Source: Congeria kusceri | Lineage: Eukaryota; Mollusca; Bivalvia; Myida; Dreissenidae | Assembly: GCA_027627225.1 (NCBI GenBank) | Contig: CM051029.1 | Span: forward strand, 19,330,656-19,394,655 | DNA length: 64,000 nucleotides | Direction: 5' to 3' | Shown here: one piece after another, positions 8,347-18,549 of the stretch | How positions within the stretch are numbered: position 1 is the stretch's first letter | Layout of the letters: every line of letters starts with the position of its first letter | The notes under the pieces: generated by a model | Seen by the model: only the letters and a program-made list of their open reading frames with translations | The model's database searches: none | Told to the model about the DNA's origin: nothing | Program-made: the position numbers and the translations under genes

Positions 8347-10734
8347 ATGACTGCATTTAAGGCAATAACTCTTCCGATTAACGGCGAAGCTTCAAAGTCT
8401 GTGTTAAGTGCTAGCACAGACCTTTTGCTTTTGTTTTTATGCAACACGGAGAACGTTGAACAGACTTATGAGAACGATGAATCGTTTGTGATATTGTACC
8501 TTCACACTCTGTCTAAGGGCAACACGAATGACTTCTCGACACCTTATAGAGTTTTGCGAATTGAAAAGACTATATTTGTAAATGAAATAGTCAACAATAG
8601 CTGCGTTCTGCCAAGAAGGTATTTTGGTAACAAATGCCTTCGCGATTTAGTAGGTGAACGTCTTTTAGTCAATATTAAGGGCAAAACGAAATTTACGCAC
8701 GCATACATTAAGTTGTACACGGACATAAATAGTTTTTTCTATAACCTGTATAGAAATATGAACTACAACCCGTCCAAAATGTTTCTAATTGCATACTACT
8801 GTTTTCGATATGGGACAAATGTTGCTCTTTACGTTTTAAGTGATATATTTGACAAATACTTCGATAACATCGAGACTACTAACCCCAAGGAAAATTATCA
8901 CCTCTTGCGTTACATGATCAGACGTTATGAGCTACATTCGCTAAAAGATATGAACGATAGCGTTGTGCACTTCAAGAATGTTGTAAATTTATTTACCGCC
9001 TGTTCGCTAAAGATATATGGAAACTTGAATGAACTTTCAAAGAAGTATTCACACGATGAGTCTGGAGGAGTTGTTTCTAGTTACGCGCTGACAAAGTGTT
9101 TTCAAAACGTACAGCCTCTCGCCTTTCTGAAAGACAATCACTCGAGTATTGCGGAACAGTTTTCAAACTTGATCGAGTACTACGATACATCAAAATTTGA
9201 AGATATAAACAGCGATATAGCCAAAGGTTTCAAGTCAACTGTTGTATCAGCGTCATCGTTAACACGATATCTGTTGAGAAATCATCAACAATCAATGTTT
9301 GACTTCAAAGTGAAAAAAGGCGAACTCAAGTACGTTTTAGCAAATTCGATACTCAAATACTACGGTACAAATCCACCACCATATATAGAAATGCACTCAA
9401 CGTTAATATTATGCGAAATGCTCGCAGGTGCATACAACGGTGACAATAAGTTTGCTGCTTCCGAAATTCTCAACTTGAAGCCATTCAAACCGTTGTTATC
9501 AACTTGGAAGGGTAAGGACTATCACATTTTGGTATTGAACTGTTCCAATATAGATAAACCTGTACCAAGTGGAGTTGTTAGAAAAATTAAACATCACCTA
9601 CGAAATCCATCGATAGACAGTTACGTACAATATGGTATAGATCTTGTGAAGCACATCTCGTCAAGTGACTATTACTATCACGAAACCATCAATCCATTTC
9701 TTCCGATCTACACAATAAACGCTGACTTGGATATATATGATAAGCAGTACATTCAAGCTTACTATTTGAATGACAATCAATGGAATATCAAGCAAACGTT
9801 TTTTGAAAGTATATCGAAATTAGTCGTATTCGTTTGCAACGACGTATTAAAGCTGCCCGTGACATTGGAAAACACAACGTTTTACATGTACGAGTCCGTA
9901 AGAGATGATTTGGACAAAATAGATTCAACCAAGTTCAAACTAGGATTGCGGATAATCATGAAATTTACAACAGTTTGCTTCATGAACAGAACAGTTGTTG
10001 ATGCGTTTCTGAAAGTGTTAAATGTGTACAGATGGAAGTTTGATCACTTGCGACAGATTCAAGATGAGGAGATATTTGACAAAGCGGTTTACGGTCTTCC
10101 TGCTCACGAGATTCGGTTACCGTTGAATATGAAACCAGACGGCTCAAAACCACTTATACCAGTGTTCTTCAACCAGCACACAGACAATTTTATGGATGCT
10201 CTTCAAATGATAACGGCATTTGTGCATAGCAGAAACAACCGTGATTCCGACGCTCAACTAGTATATATCTATGAAATGTCATTGCCCACTCAAGACATTA
10301 TCGAACAATTTGATAACAACCAGGTTTACAAAAATATGTTCTTGGTCAAACGTGCAAAACGAACGGAATCATCTCAACAGGACACTCTGAAAACTTTCAA
10401 ATTTTCAGCGAAACAAAAAGAAAAGCTGATCGAAGCCATTGACAGATATTCTGGTGGTCGCCTCAAAACGAGCAAGAATCAACTCGCCTTGAAGATTTTC
10501 ATGAACAGGCCATTGGTGTATCAGGGCAAAGGTGTTTTCAGCTGGTGTTCCGGCTTAAAATTCTGTGCCATATCCATTCATGCCAATCCTGCTAGAAACC
10601 CGTGTGATTTTTATGTGAGGGTGAATTTGAAGCGAACAGTTGACAAGCATGAGTGTTTTATTCATTGTCATTGTTTCAGTTCGATCTGCAAAGAACGAAC
10701 AAAACGATTTTGTATTTGGAAATGCCGTGTATGA
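8347..10734 (+). CDS. UL52-like DNA primase (helicase-primase subunit)
   Basis: I chose the ATG at 8347 (795 residues) because the longer frame from 8200 runs through the divergent gene. The catalytic primase motif is seen as INADLDIYD with D460 and D462, matching the metal-binding hhDhD of archaeo-eukaryotic primases. The C-terminus has the zinc-knuckle arrangement of the UL52/PrimPol group: C740 and H745 in KFCAISIHANP, then CFIHCHCFSSIC ending at C781. UL52-family proteins make RNA primers as part of the heterotrimeric helicase-primase at the fork. The UL8-like partner is at 37813; the helicase subunit is not in this window. Confidence 0.8.
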   Translation: MTAFKAITLPINGEASKSVLSASTDLLLLFLCNTENVEQTYENDESFVILYLHTLSKGNTNDFSTPYRVLRIEKTIFVNEIVNNSCVLPRRYFGNKCLRDLVGERLLVNIKGKTKFTHAYIKLYTDINSFFYNLYRNMNYNPSKMFLIAYYCFRYGTNVALYVLSDIFDKYFDNIETTNPKENYHLLRYMIRRYELHSLKDMNDSVVHFKNVVNLFTACSLKIYGNLNELSKKYSHDESGGVVSSYALTKCFQNVQPLAFLKDNHSSIAEQFSNLIEYYDTSKFEDINSDIAKGFKSTVVSASSLTRYLLRNHQQSMFDFKVKKGELKYVLANSILKYYGTNPPPYIEMHSTLILCEMLAGAYNGDNKFAASEILNLKPFKPLLSTWKGKDYHILVLNCSNIDKPVPSGVVRKIKHHLRNPSIDSYVQYGIDLVKHISSSDYYYHETINPFLPIYTINADLDIYDKQYIQAYYLNDNQWNIKQTFFESISKLVVFVCNDVLKLPVTLENTTFYMYESVRDDLDKIDSTKFKLGLRIIMKFTTVCFMNRTVVDAFLKVLNVYRWKFDHLRQIQDEEIFDKAVYGLPAHEIRLPLNMKPDGSKPLIPVFFNQHTDNFMDALQMITAFVHSRNNRDSDAQLVYIYEMSLPTQDIIEQFDNNQVYKNMFLVKRAKRTESSQQDTLKTFKFSAKQKEKLIEAIDRYSGGRLKTSKNQLALKIFMNRPLVYQGKGVFSWCSGLKFCAISIHANPARNPCDFYVRVNLKRTVDKHECFIHCHCFSSICKERTKRFCIWKCRV

Positions 10735-10792
10735 CAAAAAAAACTATTTGAATAAAGATTCTGTAATAAACAATGCATTCGTTTTTACTAGT

Positions 10793-13744
10793 ATGGCAAT
10801 CGTGTTACCTAATTCGCAGCAGCATATTAATGTTAATCTCGTGCAAGATTATCAAAACACTTTAGAACTCGATGATGTTATCACCATTAAAGAAAGGCTC
10901 GCTTGTTCCGATTTGATAGCGAAATACTCCTACCCTCAGCTTTCGTCTGTCAAAGAAAGTCTCATCAAGGATATTTCGTCTATTCCTTCAAATTTTATCA
11001 AAAGTAACTCCAATCAATATGTAACAACACCGATAACAGAAAGCGACGGTTCAAACATATATCGATGCGTTTCGATGATCATATTTGGCAACGAAAAATA
11101 CTGGGCAACAATCAGGCACGCGGTTATAAATCATATGCATATACACGTTGATATATTCAATCGTGTTTGTAAAGAGTACGGCAAGGTATCAGTCGGCAAA
11201 TACAGCGCTAACTACAATAATGCAAACAATATGGTTTCAGATATTGACTTGCGAGCCATATCGCATTTTTTCAATCTATCGATTTACGTGTTTACGACAG
11301 ACAGCATACTGCAGCGTTGCTGGCCTATCAAAATCACACCACAGAGCGTTGATAAACGTGCAAATGCAATTCGTCATGCCTTGCATTTGCACAAAAATTC
11401 ACAACCAGAATTCTTTCAGCCCGTTATTAGATTCAATAGGCAATACTCATACAAAAAGGCCGAGTGCGCTGTCAAGTTAGTTATACCTCGCAAGAGAATA
11501 GAAAATGTAGCTGTACCAAGTAAACAACAAAAACTATCCAGCATTTCAGATTTTATTAGCGAAGAAGAACGAATAAATGTACCTGTACCAAGTAAACAAC
11601 ACAAACTATCCAGCATTTCAGATTTTATTAGCGAAGAAGAACGAAAACATTTAGTGAATGCAATCTGGCGTGGCGAACAATACTTTGGCGGTTTAGACGA
11701 CAAGCTGCCAAGTGTTGAAAGTAGTAGTACTGTATTTGAATCGAAGCAAATGGTAAATGATGGGAACACATTTTACAGAAGTCTCTCGTTTCTGCTTACA
11801 AGTCAAGAAACATTTCATGACAAAATACGTGCTAGAGTTTTCGAGTTCATGAATGATACAATGAACACATATAACTTAAACAAACATTGCCTGTCAAAAG
11901 AAGGTATGGATATCGAATCGTATCTAAAGAACTGGAATGTACAAGAATTGGGTGTTTCGGCTAAACCTATTGAAGTTCACGCCGCAGCATTACTATTAAA
12001 TTGTACCATTTATGTATTCAATGGAAATATTGAAGATTTCCCAGAAGTGTACACAAGCCACGAGGCGTGTGAAGGAGGATTAGTTCTTCATCGCATCGAT
12101 TGCTTCAGCAACGTTTTCAATCCGGTTGTGAAATATAATAAGTACTTACATCATAACTCTATCAATGTCGTGGTAGAAACTCAGAATGTACCAATGGAAA
12201 CCGATGCCCCAAAGGGAACGCTATCAGATTACTTTAAAGATATATGCGAATTGGATTTTAGCAGCTTAGAAAATCCTGCTTTATGTAACTCGTTGAGCGA
12301 TTTAAAAACTAACGATTTATTTGATGCTATAGTTAGTGATCCACAGGATATGTTGCTCGATTCTATTGTAGATCAAAACAATCGCAGTCCCGCTTTCAAA
12401 TTTCCACTAGATCCAGAAAAGACATTGAACGCTCAACAGAAACCCGAAAAAAGCTCTCAAGTAACTCCTACACAAAGCAAAAGTGACTACTATTATAACA
12501 ATCGCAGTCCCGCTTTCAAATTTCCACGAGATCCAGAAATGACAGTAACAGCTCAACAGCCAAGAGGAAAAAGCGTTCCAGTATCTGCTACACAAAGCAA
12601 TACTGAGTACTATTATGAGCAAAATATGGGCGATAACAGGGATTCTTACACTATTATTGTACCTTGTACATTAAAATCCAGGGTGGAAGGCATCGAATAC
12701 GCTATGAAAACTGTGCTGAAAAAGCCAATGGAACCAACTTCATTAGTAGAAGATTTAGGAGATATGGTTATCGAAAAAGGTGATCTGTTTAGTGAAAGAA
12801 ATTGGAACTTGCTTGCGGCAATGGTAAATGAGACATTTCATACTACAATCATGCCGCCTCGTATATTAGATCATTTTAAGCGCGTCTGTCGCGAAGCCAA
12901 TCTTACCGATTTGTTGAAAACTTCAATTTTGAACGAACGGGCAAATGAACACAGAGTTCAAGTCATAGATATGAGAACACGGTTACAACCGTTTATGTTT
13001 GATTCTCCACAAGAATCTATTCGCGGGAAGGTTAGATTTACTTGCATCGCTTTACCAACTAGTTCGAAGGCAATGGACAATGATTTATGCTACTATTACA
13101 CGGGTGGTTACACTGGTCAGTGGCTTCCGTTGCCGATCAACCCTAAAGTGTTTGACGTTCATAGTTATCTTGTACCAACGAAATCTTTGACTGTTGACAA
13201 TGAATTGTTTGTTCTGACCAACAACGAACTTACTATAATTGACTTATTTCAAGAAGACAAACAAACGATATGTATGCTCATACCGATGTCAGAACAAAAA
13301 GATTTGAAATTAGCCAAATCTAATTTGGGTACAGTTTACATTTTGGACACCGTTCGTAGTAATTATATCAGAGTAACAAAAACCAGAGCTCTACAATGGG
13401 AATGCTTTTCCGAGATAGAACACGTAAAGCTTTCGAATTCTGTACAATATACAATGCGCACGGTCGCAGATCAGTCATCTGAAATCCTAATTGTGCCTTC
13501 AGTGCAGACAGAAAAGCAATATACTTTGACGGATCTGCATGTATACCGCAATTATTTCATACCGCAATACAACGAGTATATTGTTAAGTTTAATCAAAAC
13601 GCAAAACAGACAACAATTCGGCAAATACATCCAGGTTTTATTCAAATAAAGCTATGCCCATATGACAACATTTCAGACACGAAATACATTTTGGTTAACA
13701 CAGAAGTCTTAAATCAAACAATTCATTACTACAAGAACAAGTAA
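10793..13744 (+). CDS. large protein with two tandem OTU-like domains lacking the catalytic Cys
   Basis: The ATG at 10793 (983 residues) is preferred; the frame is open from 10640 inside the primase gene. Two OTU-protease-like regions occur. In the first the Asp-Gly-Asn-Cys catalytic loop reads DGSN (residues 85-88); in the second it reads DGNT (323-326). Both are followed by the usual Y-R-x-[VL]-S helix and by a [VI]-x-[VL]-F strand. The cysteine required for deubiquitination is therefore replaced in both. In-frame repeats follow: KLSSISDFISEEER twice (72-bp period, from 11513) and NNRSPAFKFP twice (120-bp period, from about 12377). The C-terminal ~350 residues resemble the C-termini of 24395/24166 and 32483, probably a repeated beta structure. 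Role unknown, possibly ubiquitin binding without cleavage. Confidence 0.75.
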   Translation: MAIVLPNSQQHINVNLVQDYQNTLELDDVITIKERLACSDLIAKYSYPQLSSVKESLIKDISSIPSNFIKSNSNQYVTTPITESDGSNIYRCVSMIIFGNEKYWATIRHAVINHMHIHVDIFNRVCKEYGKVSVGKYSANYNNANNMVSDIDLRAISHFFNLSIYVFTTDSILQRCWPIKITPQSVDKRANAIRHALHLHKNSQPEFFQPVIRFNRQYSYKKAECAVKLVIPRKRIENVAVPSKQQKLSSISDFISEEERINVPVPSKQHKLSSISDFISEEERKHLVNAIWRGEQYFGGLDDKLPSVESSSTVFESKQMVNDGNTFYRSLSFLLTSQETFHDKIRARVFEFMNDTMNTYNLNKHCLSKEGMDIESYLKNWNVQELGVSAKPIEVHAAALLLNCTIYVFNGNIEDFPEVYTSHEACEGGLVLHRIDCFSNVFNPVVKYNKYLHHNSINVVVETQNVPMETDAPKGTLSDYFKDICELDFSSLENPALCNSLSDLKTNDLFDAIVSDPQDMLLDSIVDQNNRSPAFKFPLDPEKTLNAQQKPEKSSQVTPTQSKSDYYYNNRSPAFKFPRDPEMTVTAQQPRGKSVPVSATQSNTEYYYEQNMGDNRDSYTIIVPCTLKSRVEGIEYAMKTVLKKPMEPTSLVEDLGDMVIEKGDLFSERNWNLLAAMVNETFHTTIMPPRILDHFKRVCREANLTDLLKTSILNERANEHRVQVIDMRTRLQPFMFDSPQESIRGKVRFTCIALPTSSKAMDNDLCYYYTGGYTGQWLPLPINPKVFDVHSYLVPTKSLTVDNELFVLTNNELTIIDLFQEDKQTICMLIPMSEQKDLKLAKSNLGTVYILDTVRSNYIRVTKTRALQWECFSEIEHVKLSNSVQYTMRTVADQSSEILIVPSVQTEKQYTLTDLHVYRNYFIPQYNEYIVKFNQNAKQTTIRQIHPGFIQIKLCPYDNISDTKYILVNTEVLNQTIHYYKNK

Positions 13745-14629
13745 TCAGCAATTCTCGATAAGTCTGGTAGGACTCAGTTTCTGAAGAATGTTTTTCCTAT
13801 AAACCCGTTCTGCTTCTTCACACGATGGTTGTTGAAATATCTTGCCCACTTTAGAGACTACAATGTGGCAACCACTGGGCGATTTGTAGTATGTGTGATC
13901 CGGTATATGCATAAAATATTCGTTTGTTAATGATATGTTTGTTGGATCAAAGTTCACAATAAACGCACTGTACTTATAAAACCAATGTCGACTTGTTTTT
14001 GCTTGTTTGAACACAAGATTGCACATTTGATGGTACTTTTCTTGACTGTTTATCTGTACATACTCATCGACTGCATCCGAATATTGAAACGATAAGCAAC
14101 CTGTATCATTGGTATATGAATCTAAGAATTCGTTCATGTCTACTTTTACTGCCACCTCGTTGTAGAGCGTAGGTTGTGATTCGAATATTTCATAACGCCG
14201 TTGACAATAAGCATCATCCAGTAATATGTTGGTCTGGATTTCATATATTGGGCATTTCAATCTCTGTATTGGTAAAGAAGGTAGTCTGAACATCGCGTCG
14301 GAAAACCTACTTGTTTTCAACCCTATATGAGTTTTGCCTGTCAGTTTGAACATTTGCCACGTTAACATATGTACTATTTCAGAAAATTTGAAATTCAAAG
14401 GATGAAGTGGGCGAGAATATATCATGCGATAAGATGGTAACGCTTCTGACATATGATAGCATTTATTGTCAATCACTAGACCAAACAATGTGTCATTGTC
14501 GTTGCAATTTTGTAGACACGTACAGTATTGTATTGTTTTATCATTTGGTGTATGCTCAACAAAGAAATTGAATTTGGAACATTTCACTTCATTTAACAGG
14601 ATCATATACAATAACCACAAAAACAGCAT
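13745..14629 (-). CDS. secreted glycoprotein with CxC...CYH motif
   Basis: The 294-residue product has an N-terminal signal peptide (residues 1-17), then CTCLQNC and NKCYH, the motif shared with 3740 and 30327. Several further cysteines and sequons (NDT, NIS) are present. There is no clear C-terminal membrane span, so it may be secreted or held by a partner. The ATG lies 8 nt after the polymerase stop codon, so its promoter must be inside the polymerase gene or it is made from a bicistronic message. It is probably an envelope or secreted virulence-type glycoprotein; no homologue is recognised. Confidence 0.75.
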   Translation of the reverse strand: MLFLWLLYMILLNEVKCSKFNFFVEHTPNDKTIQYCTCLQNCNDNDTLFGLVIDNKCYHMSEALPSYRMIYSRPLHPLNFKFSEIVHMLTWQMFKLTGKTHIGLKTSRFSDAMFRLPSLPIQRLKCPIYEIQTNILLDDAYCQRRYEIFESQPTLYNEVAVKVDMNEFLDSYTNDTGCLSFQYSDAVDEYVQINSQEKYHQMCNLVFKQAKTSRHWFYKYSAFIVNFDPTNISLTNEYFMHIPDHTYYKSPSGCHIVVSKVGKIFQQPSCEEAERVYRKNILQKLSPTRLIENC

Positions 14630-14637
14630 GCTGTCAC

Positions 14638-17600
14638 CTAAAATGGTAATGTCATCTGCTTCAAACGTTTTTCAGATTTATTTGATTCACTGGTACACTT
14701 TCTTTTTTCTACACTCAAAGTTATTTGGAAGTAATTGTGGAGAGTGTTATTTGTTGAATTCGAAGGAACGTCCTTATATATGGATTTTTTTGCACACTCT
14801 GGTCGTCTGAAGTCTTCGAATCGTTGTCTGTCTGGGTTGGCTTCTGTTTGTAGTTTTATCAAATTTCCGTAATACGTAAACGTTTCTGGCGTGTGTACAA
14901 CTGCCATGATTTTCACAACTTCGTTCAAAATTTGTTTTACAACAGCTTTGCTATCCAAGTCTAATTTGTGTTTGTTCGCCTGCAATGACTGCAGATTTGA
15001 TAGCGAGTCATACTTCACGCCAGACGTTGAGTTTCGAACTTTTATAACATCGATTGACAGTTTGTCCAAACCTCCGGTCTCAACAATTTCACCACGATCT
15101 CTCATTTTCTTGAACAGTTCGACACCCGCATCCTTTACATTCATTCGGTTTTGAGCAACCGACACCTTTTTTCTTGACGAAATGAGGCTCAGATCTATAC
15201 TTCCATCTAACAAGGCAACTACAATTGCATTAGCAACACTAAACGTTCCAAATGTGTTTGGGTTTCTTTGTAACAAGTCTTTGAACATTGTAGTCTCAAC
15301 AATCTCAGTTGCCTTCAAACGATTTCTTCTTCGCACTTCGAGTCCTCTGATGATATGGGCGTCGTTTTTATCCGTATCTACAACTTTTGCGAAATAGTGT
15401 TTTCTGCCGAATATCACGAATGGTAACATAACCTTTTCGTGTTCTAGCTTACTAGGAGGATGATAAATGGCCCGTTGTGGTTGTTTGATATGCATTTCGT
15501 TTAGCTCGTTTGCCAGTCGCTTTGATAATGCGGCCGATATGAAACAAGCCTGCTTGTAGGGGTCATCCTTGTATATATCAATCGATGTTCTATCTGACTC
15601 TTGCAACCATCCTTTCGATATGAATGATTCGAACGAGTCACAAAGTTCTTGTGTGTTAAGACCAAAATGAAACATAACCGAGTCTGTATCACCATATACA
15701 ATTGTACCATTTCGAGTCTCCTGAATATACCAACCGACTCGTTGAATGTGCTGTCTTCCCGTCGATGTGACACATGCGCTGATTTTCCATAACCCAATCA
15801 AAGGTAGAATACCATAGACAGAGTTAGCTACGATTTTGAGTGTGTTGCTTTTCTCTTCAACAAGCATATTATCCCTGACGTTAGAATATGTGCCGATCAA
15901 ACGTTTGTATTTCAAGCGATCGTTTAGTAGATTTCCCCATACATCGCAGGTTATGGATTGTACGTGCTTGCGAGTAAGAAAAAATACGTAGCATTTGTCT
16001 GCTTCGGTTTTAGATAACGGATTCAAACTGATATTTCTGTGGTCGTCGCGTGAGTAAATATTCACCGCCGTGTAATCTTCCCCAGTGATGAGTTTGTTTC
16101 GTATGATAGTGTTTAGAGTGACAATCGTTTCTGGTCCCATGTTTGAGCTCAAAGCGATTGATGGATACATGCTTGAAAAATCTAAGCAGCATATTGGGTT
16201 TTCAAATTCAACTCCTTTGTTTGGCAAGTAAACATAAGCACCGTCATAAGTATATGGTTTGTCGAATTTCATCAGCAAGTTATTACCGATGCGTCTATAC
16301 ACCTCTTCACAGAATGTATTCGATGTATACTCGTCTGTGAATCGCTGTCCAACACATGCATCTTTATACGCCTTAATCACGGTCATCAAACCATTGTCTA
16401 AATATCCGTCTTTGTCTTTGTTTAGGTAATATGCAAAATGCTCCACTTGTTTTTTGTATTTGGTGTTTGACATTTCATTGTCCATGTAATTTGACAAAAT
16501 GTTTTTCACAGTGTGAGTTTTGTACAACCTGATGCTTGCGAGATGTTCAATAAAACGAGTGAATTCAACATACATGGATTTTTCTTCTTCTACTAGTACG
16601 TCTATTGTTTTCCGTTTCTTCAGATTTATGGAATAGCGACCAACTTGTTCGTATTTAAAGTACTCTTCGCATAAACGTTTCATATCAAACCGCTTCGTGG
16701 TTGGTTCTGTAAGAAACCGTACGTACAGAAGCAAATGCGTAAGCGTGTAATAATAAGTGCCGTGTTTTGCATTTTTCTTCTTGGCTGCTTGTATTTGTTC
16801 ATCCAAAATCTTCAAAGCCAAATCAAAATCAATGCTTTGAGCCGAATCATGGTGAATATTGAAATCGTGGTGGTTTCTGATCGTCTTCGTTTTGATTTCT
16901 CCGGATTTGAATTGATCAATCAGCTCGTTCGCCACTGGAATACACACATCCTTGTCGTTGTACAAAAAGTATTTCAGAATATCGGAAACTACCAAACGGT
17001 TGTTTTCCGACGAAGGTTTGATTTTTAGATCTTGTAGCAAGTTTTTCTTTTTGTATCGATAATAGACCATAGGCGTTATCATTGTTGTTTTCTGCATATT
17101 GAAAAACTGCGAATGTGGAACTTTTGCAGTATCTGATGACACAACGAAAAACGTATACGATGCAAAGTTATCTGTTGTGTTGATTAATGCGGCACACAGA
17201 AGAGAGTCGACTATGTTGTACTTGAGGAGCTTACTTCTGTCCATAATGTTGCTAGAATAGAACAGTTTCGGTATATCGGTGTAAGAGACATCTTCTTTAC
17301 CAACACCAAAGGATTGCTTGGCGAGCTCGTCAAGTTTTTCACCTTTGTGACATCGGTACAAATCGTTAATAAGTATGCCAGGGAACGTATTGTAGTTTAT
17401 TTCAAACTGGCGAATTTCTGATCGGTCTGATTTCTTGAACGATATTGGTTTGTAAAACGCACACATATGGGCTATCCGATCATACAATGGAATTTTATGG
17501 CGTTCAGCAGACATCATCAGAATCTGGAAATCAAAACCCAAAACATTATACCCAGCAAAGTAATCGGGTTTCACGTCAGTACAGATATCAATGAACGCTT

Positions 17601-18486
17601 CTATCAACTGTTTTTCGTTTTTCACGCAAATTATCTCAACTTCAGGAAATGTATCTTCAAAGTATTGATGATGATGTGTAAAACTATAAAACGCAGGGTC
17701 GGTGTTTGCTTCGCCAATTGTAATGCCGATTACCCGGCGCAAGCATTTCCCTTCTTGGTATGTCGCGCTCAACTGGATAATTTCGCAGTCCTTTTTACTA
17801 CCTCTACTATCAACCATTATCGTTTCTATGTCGAAAGCTAGGGTTTTGTGTTCATACGAATAATGGTTGATGTTTGAATCATTGACTATTCGTATGGATT
17901 TTGCAGAGCCAAATACAACTGTCTCTTTAGCAATCATCGAAGCATTCATCAGTAATGGGAAAGGGAACCCAGATGGCTTTTCAATTAAACGACCTTTGAA
18001 TTCAGACTCCTCTATGTACTCTTCATATAGATTGTAGCAGAATTCATTGATGAATTTGTGCGAATTTCCGTACACTTTTCTCTTATTCTCTACTAGTTCG
18101 ACAACCCTTTTGCTACTGTCTTTCTCGGAAAAGAAACATTCCTTTTCAAATCGCCGCTCGGTGTACTGTTTCAAGTTCACGTTGAACTCATCTGCTGTAG
18201 CTAAGTACTTCACATGTGATCCGTCCGGATCTAAAACATAGTGGGTATACTGCTCACCAATGACTGTTACTAACTGTTTCATAGTCTGGTTCACATTACC
18301 AAGAGAATCACATTCGTAACATTGAAGTATTGCAACTTCGGTTGAGGCATTCGGGTGCTGCGTTATATGCACTCGTATATGTTCTGCTATATCGTTCAAG
18401 TCAATTTTGTTAACAGAACAATACTGAAATAGGAATTTGTTCAAAACAGTTGTTGTTAAGATGTCGTGTACGTACAAGTACTCCAT
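14638..18486 (-). CDS. B-family DNA polymerase catalytic subunit
   Basis: The 1282-residue protein has the full set of family-B motifs. Exonuclease: FDIET (D219, E221), NVLGFD (N314 to D319) and YNIVD (Y423 to D427). Polymerase: motif A LDFSSMYPS with D769, motif B KIVANSVYG, motif C YGDTDS with D933 and D935, and a KHY-like segment GRKHYFAKV. All catalytic aspartates are present, so it should be active with proofreading. The extreme C-terminus KRLKQMTLPF is a short hydrophobic tail where herpesvirus polymerases dock their processivity factor, and it resembles a PIP-box. It replicates the viral genome in the nucleus. The gene is followed within 8 nt by the glycoprotein gene at 13745. Confidence 0.97.
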   Translation of the reverse strand: MEYLYVHDILTTTVLNKFLFQYCSVNKIDLNDIAEHIRVHITQHPNASTEVAILQCYECDSLGNVNQTMKQLVTVIGEQYTHYVLDPDGSHVKYLATADEFNVNLKQYTERRFEKECFFSEKDSSKRVVELVENKRKVYGNSHKFINEFCYNLYEEYIEESEFKGRLIEKPSGFPFPLLMNASMIAKETVVFGSAKSIRIVNDSNINHYSYEHKTLAFDIETIMVDSRGSKKDCEIIQLSATYQEGKCLRRVIGITIGEANTDPAFYSFTHHHQYFEDTFPEVEIICVKNEKQLIEAFIDICTDVKPDYFAGYNVLGFDFQILMMSAERHKIPLYDRIAHMCAFYKPISFKKSDRSEIRQFEINYNTFPGILINDLYRCHKGEKLDELAKQSFGVGKEDVSYTDIPKLFYSSNIMDRSKLLKYNIVDSLLCAALINTTDNFASYTFFVVSSDTAKVPHSQFFNMQKTTMITPMVYYRYKKKNLLQDLKIKPSSENNRLVVSDILKYFLYNDKDVCIPVANELIDQFKSGEIKTKTIRNHHDFNIHHDSAQSIDFDLALKILDEQIQAAKKKNAKHGTYYYTLTHLLLYVRFLTEPTTKRFDMKRLCEEYFKYEQVGRYSINLKKRKTIDVLVEEEKSMYVEFTRFIEHLASIRLYKTHTVKNILSNYMDNEMSNTKYKKQVEHFAYYLNKDKDGYLDNGLMTVIKAYKDACVGQRFTDEYTSNTFCEEVYRRIGNNLLMKFDKPYTYDGAYVYLPNKGVEFENPICCLDFSSMYPSIALSSNMGPETIVTLNTIIRNKLITGEDYTAVNIYSRDDHRNISLNPLSKTEADKCYVFFLTRKHVQSITCDVWGNLLNDRLKYKRLIGTYSNVRDNMLVEEKSNTLKIVANSVYGILPLIGLWKISACVTSTGRQHIQRVGWYIQETRNGTIVYGDTDSVMFHFGLNTQELCDSFESFISKGWLQESDRTSIDIYKDDPYKQACFISAALSKRLANELNEMHIKQPQRAIYHPPSKLEHEKVMLPFVIFGRKHYFAKVVDTDKNDAHIIRGLEVRRRNRLKATEIVETTMFKDLLQRNPNTFGTFSVANAIVVALLDGSIDLSLISSRKKVSVAQNRMNVKDAGVELFKKMRDRGEIVETGGLDKLSIDVIKVRNSTSGVKYDSLSNLQSLQANKHKLDLDSKAVVKQILNEVVKIMAVVHTPETFTYYGNLIKLQTEANPDRQRFEDFRRPECAKKSIYKDVPSNSTNNTLHNYFQITLSVEKRKCTSESNKSEKRLKQMTLPF

Positions 18487-18549
18487 CTTTCAAAAGAATG
18501 ACACATACTGAGTTTTCGAGTTTATTTTGTATCACGGAAGATAATACAT

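Noticed and set aside
10640..10792. Upstream extension of the OTU-like gene from 10640
   Set aside because: It lies inside the primase gene, in the part encoding the primase zinc site, and an ATG at 10793 follows the primase stop.
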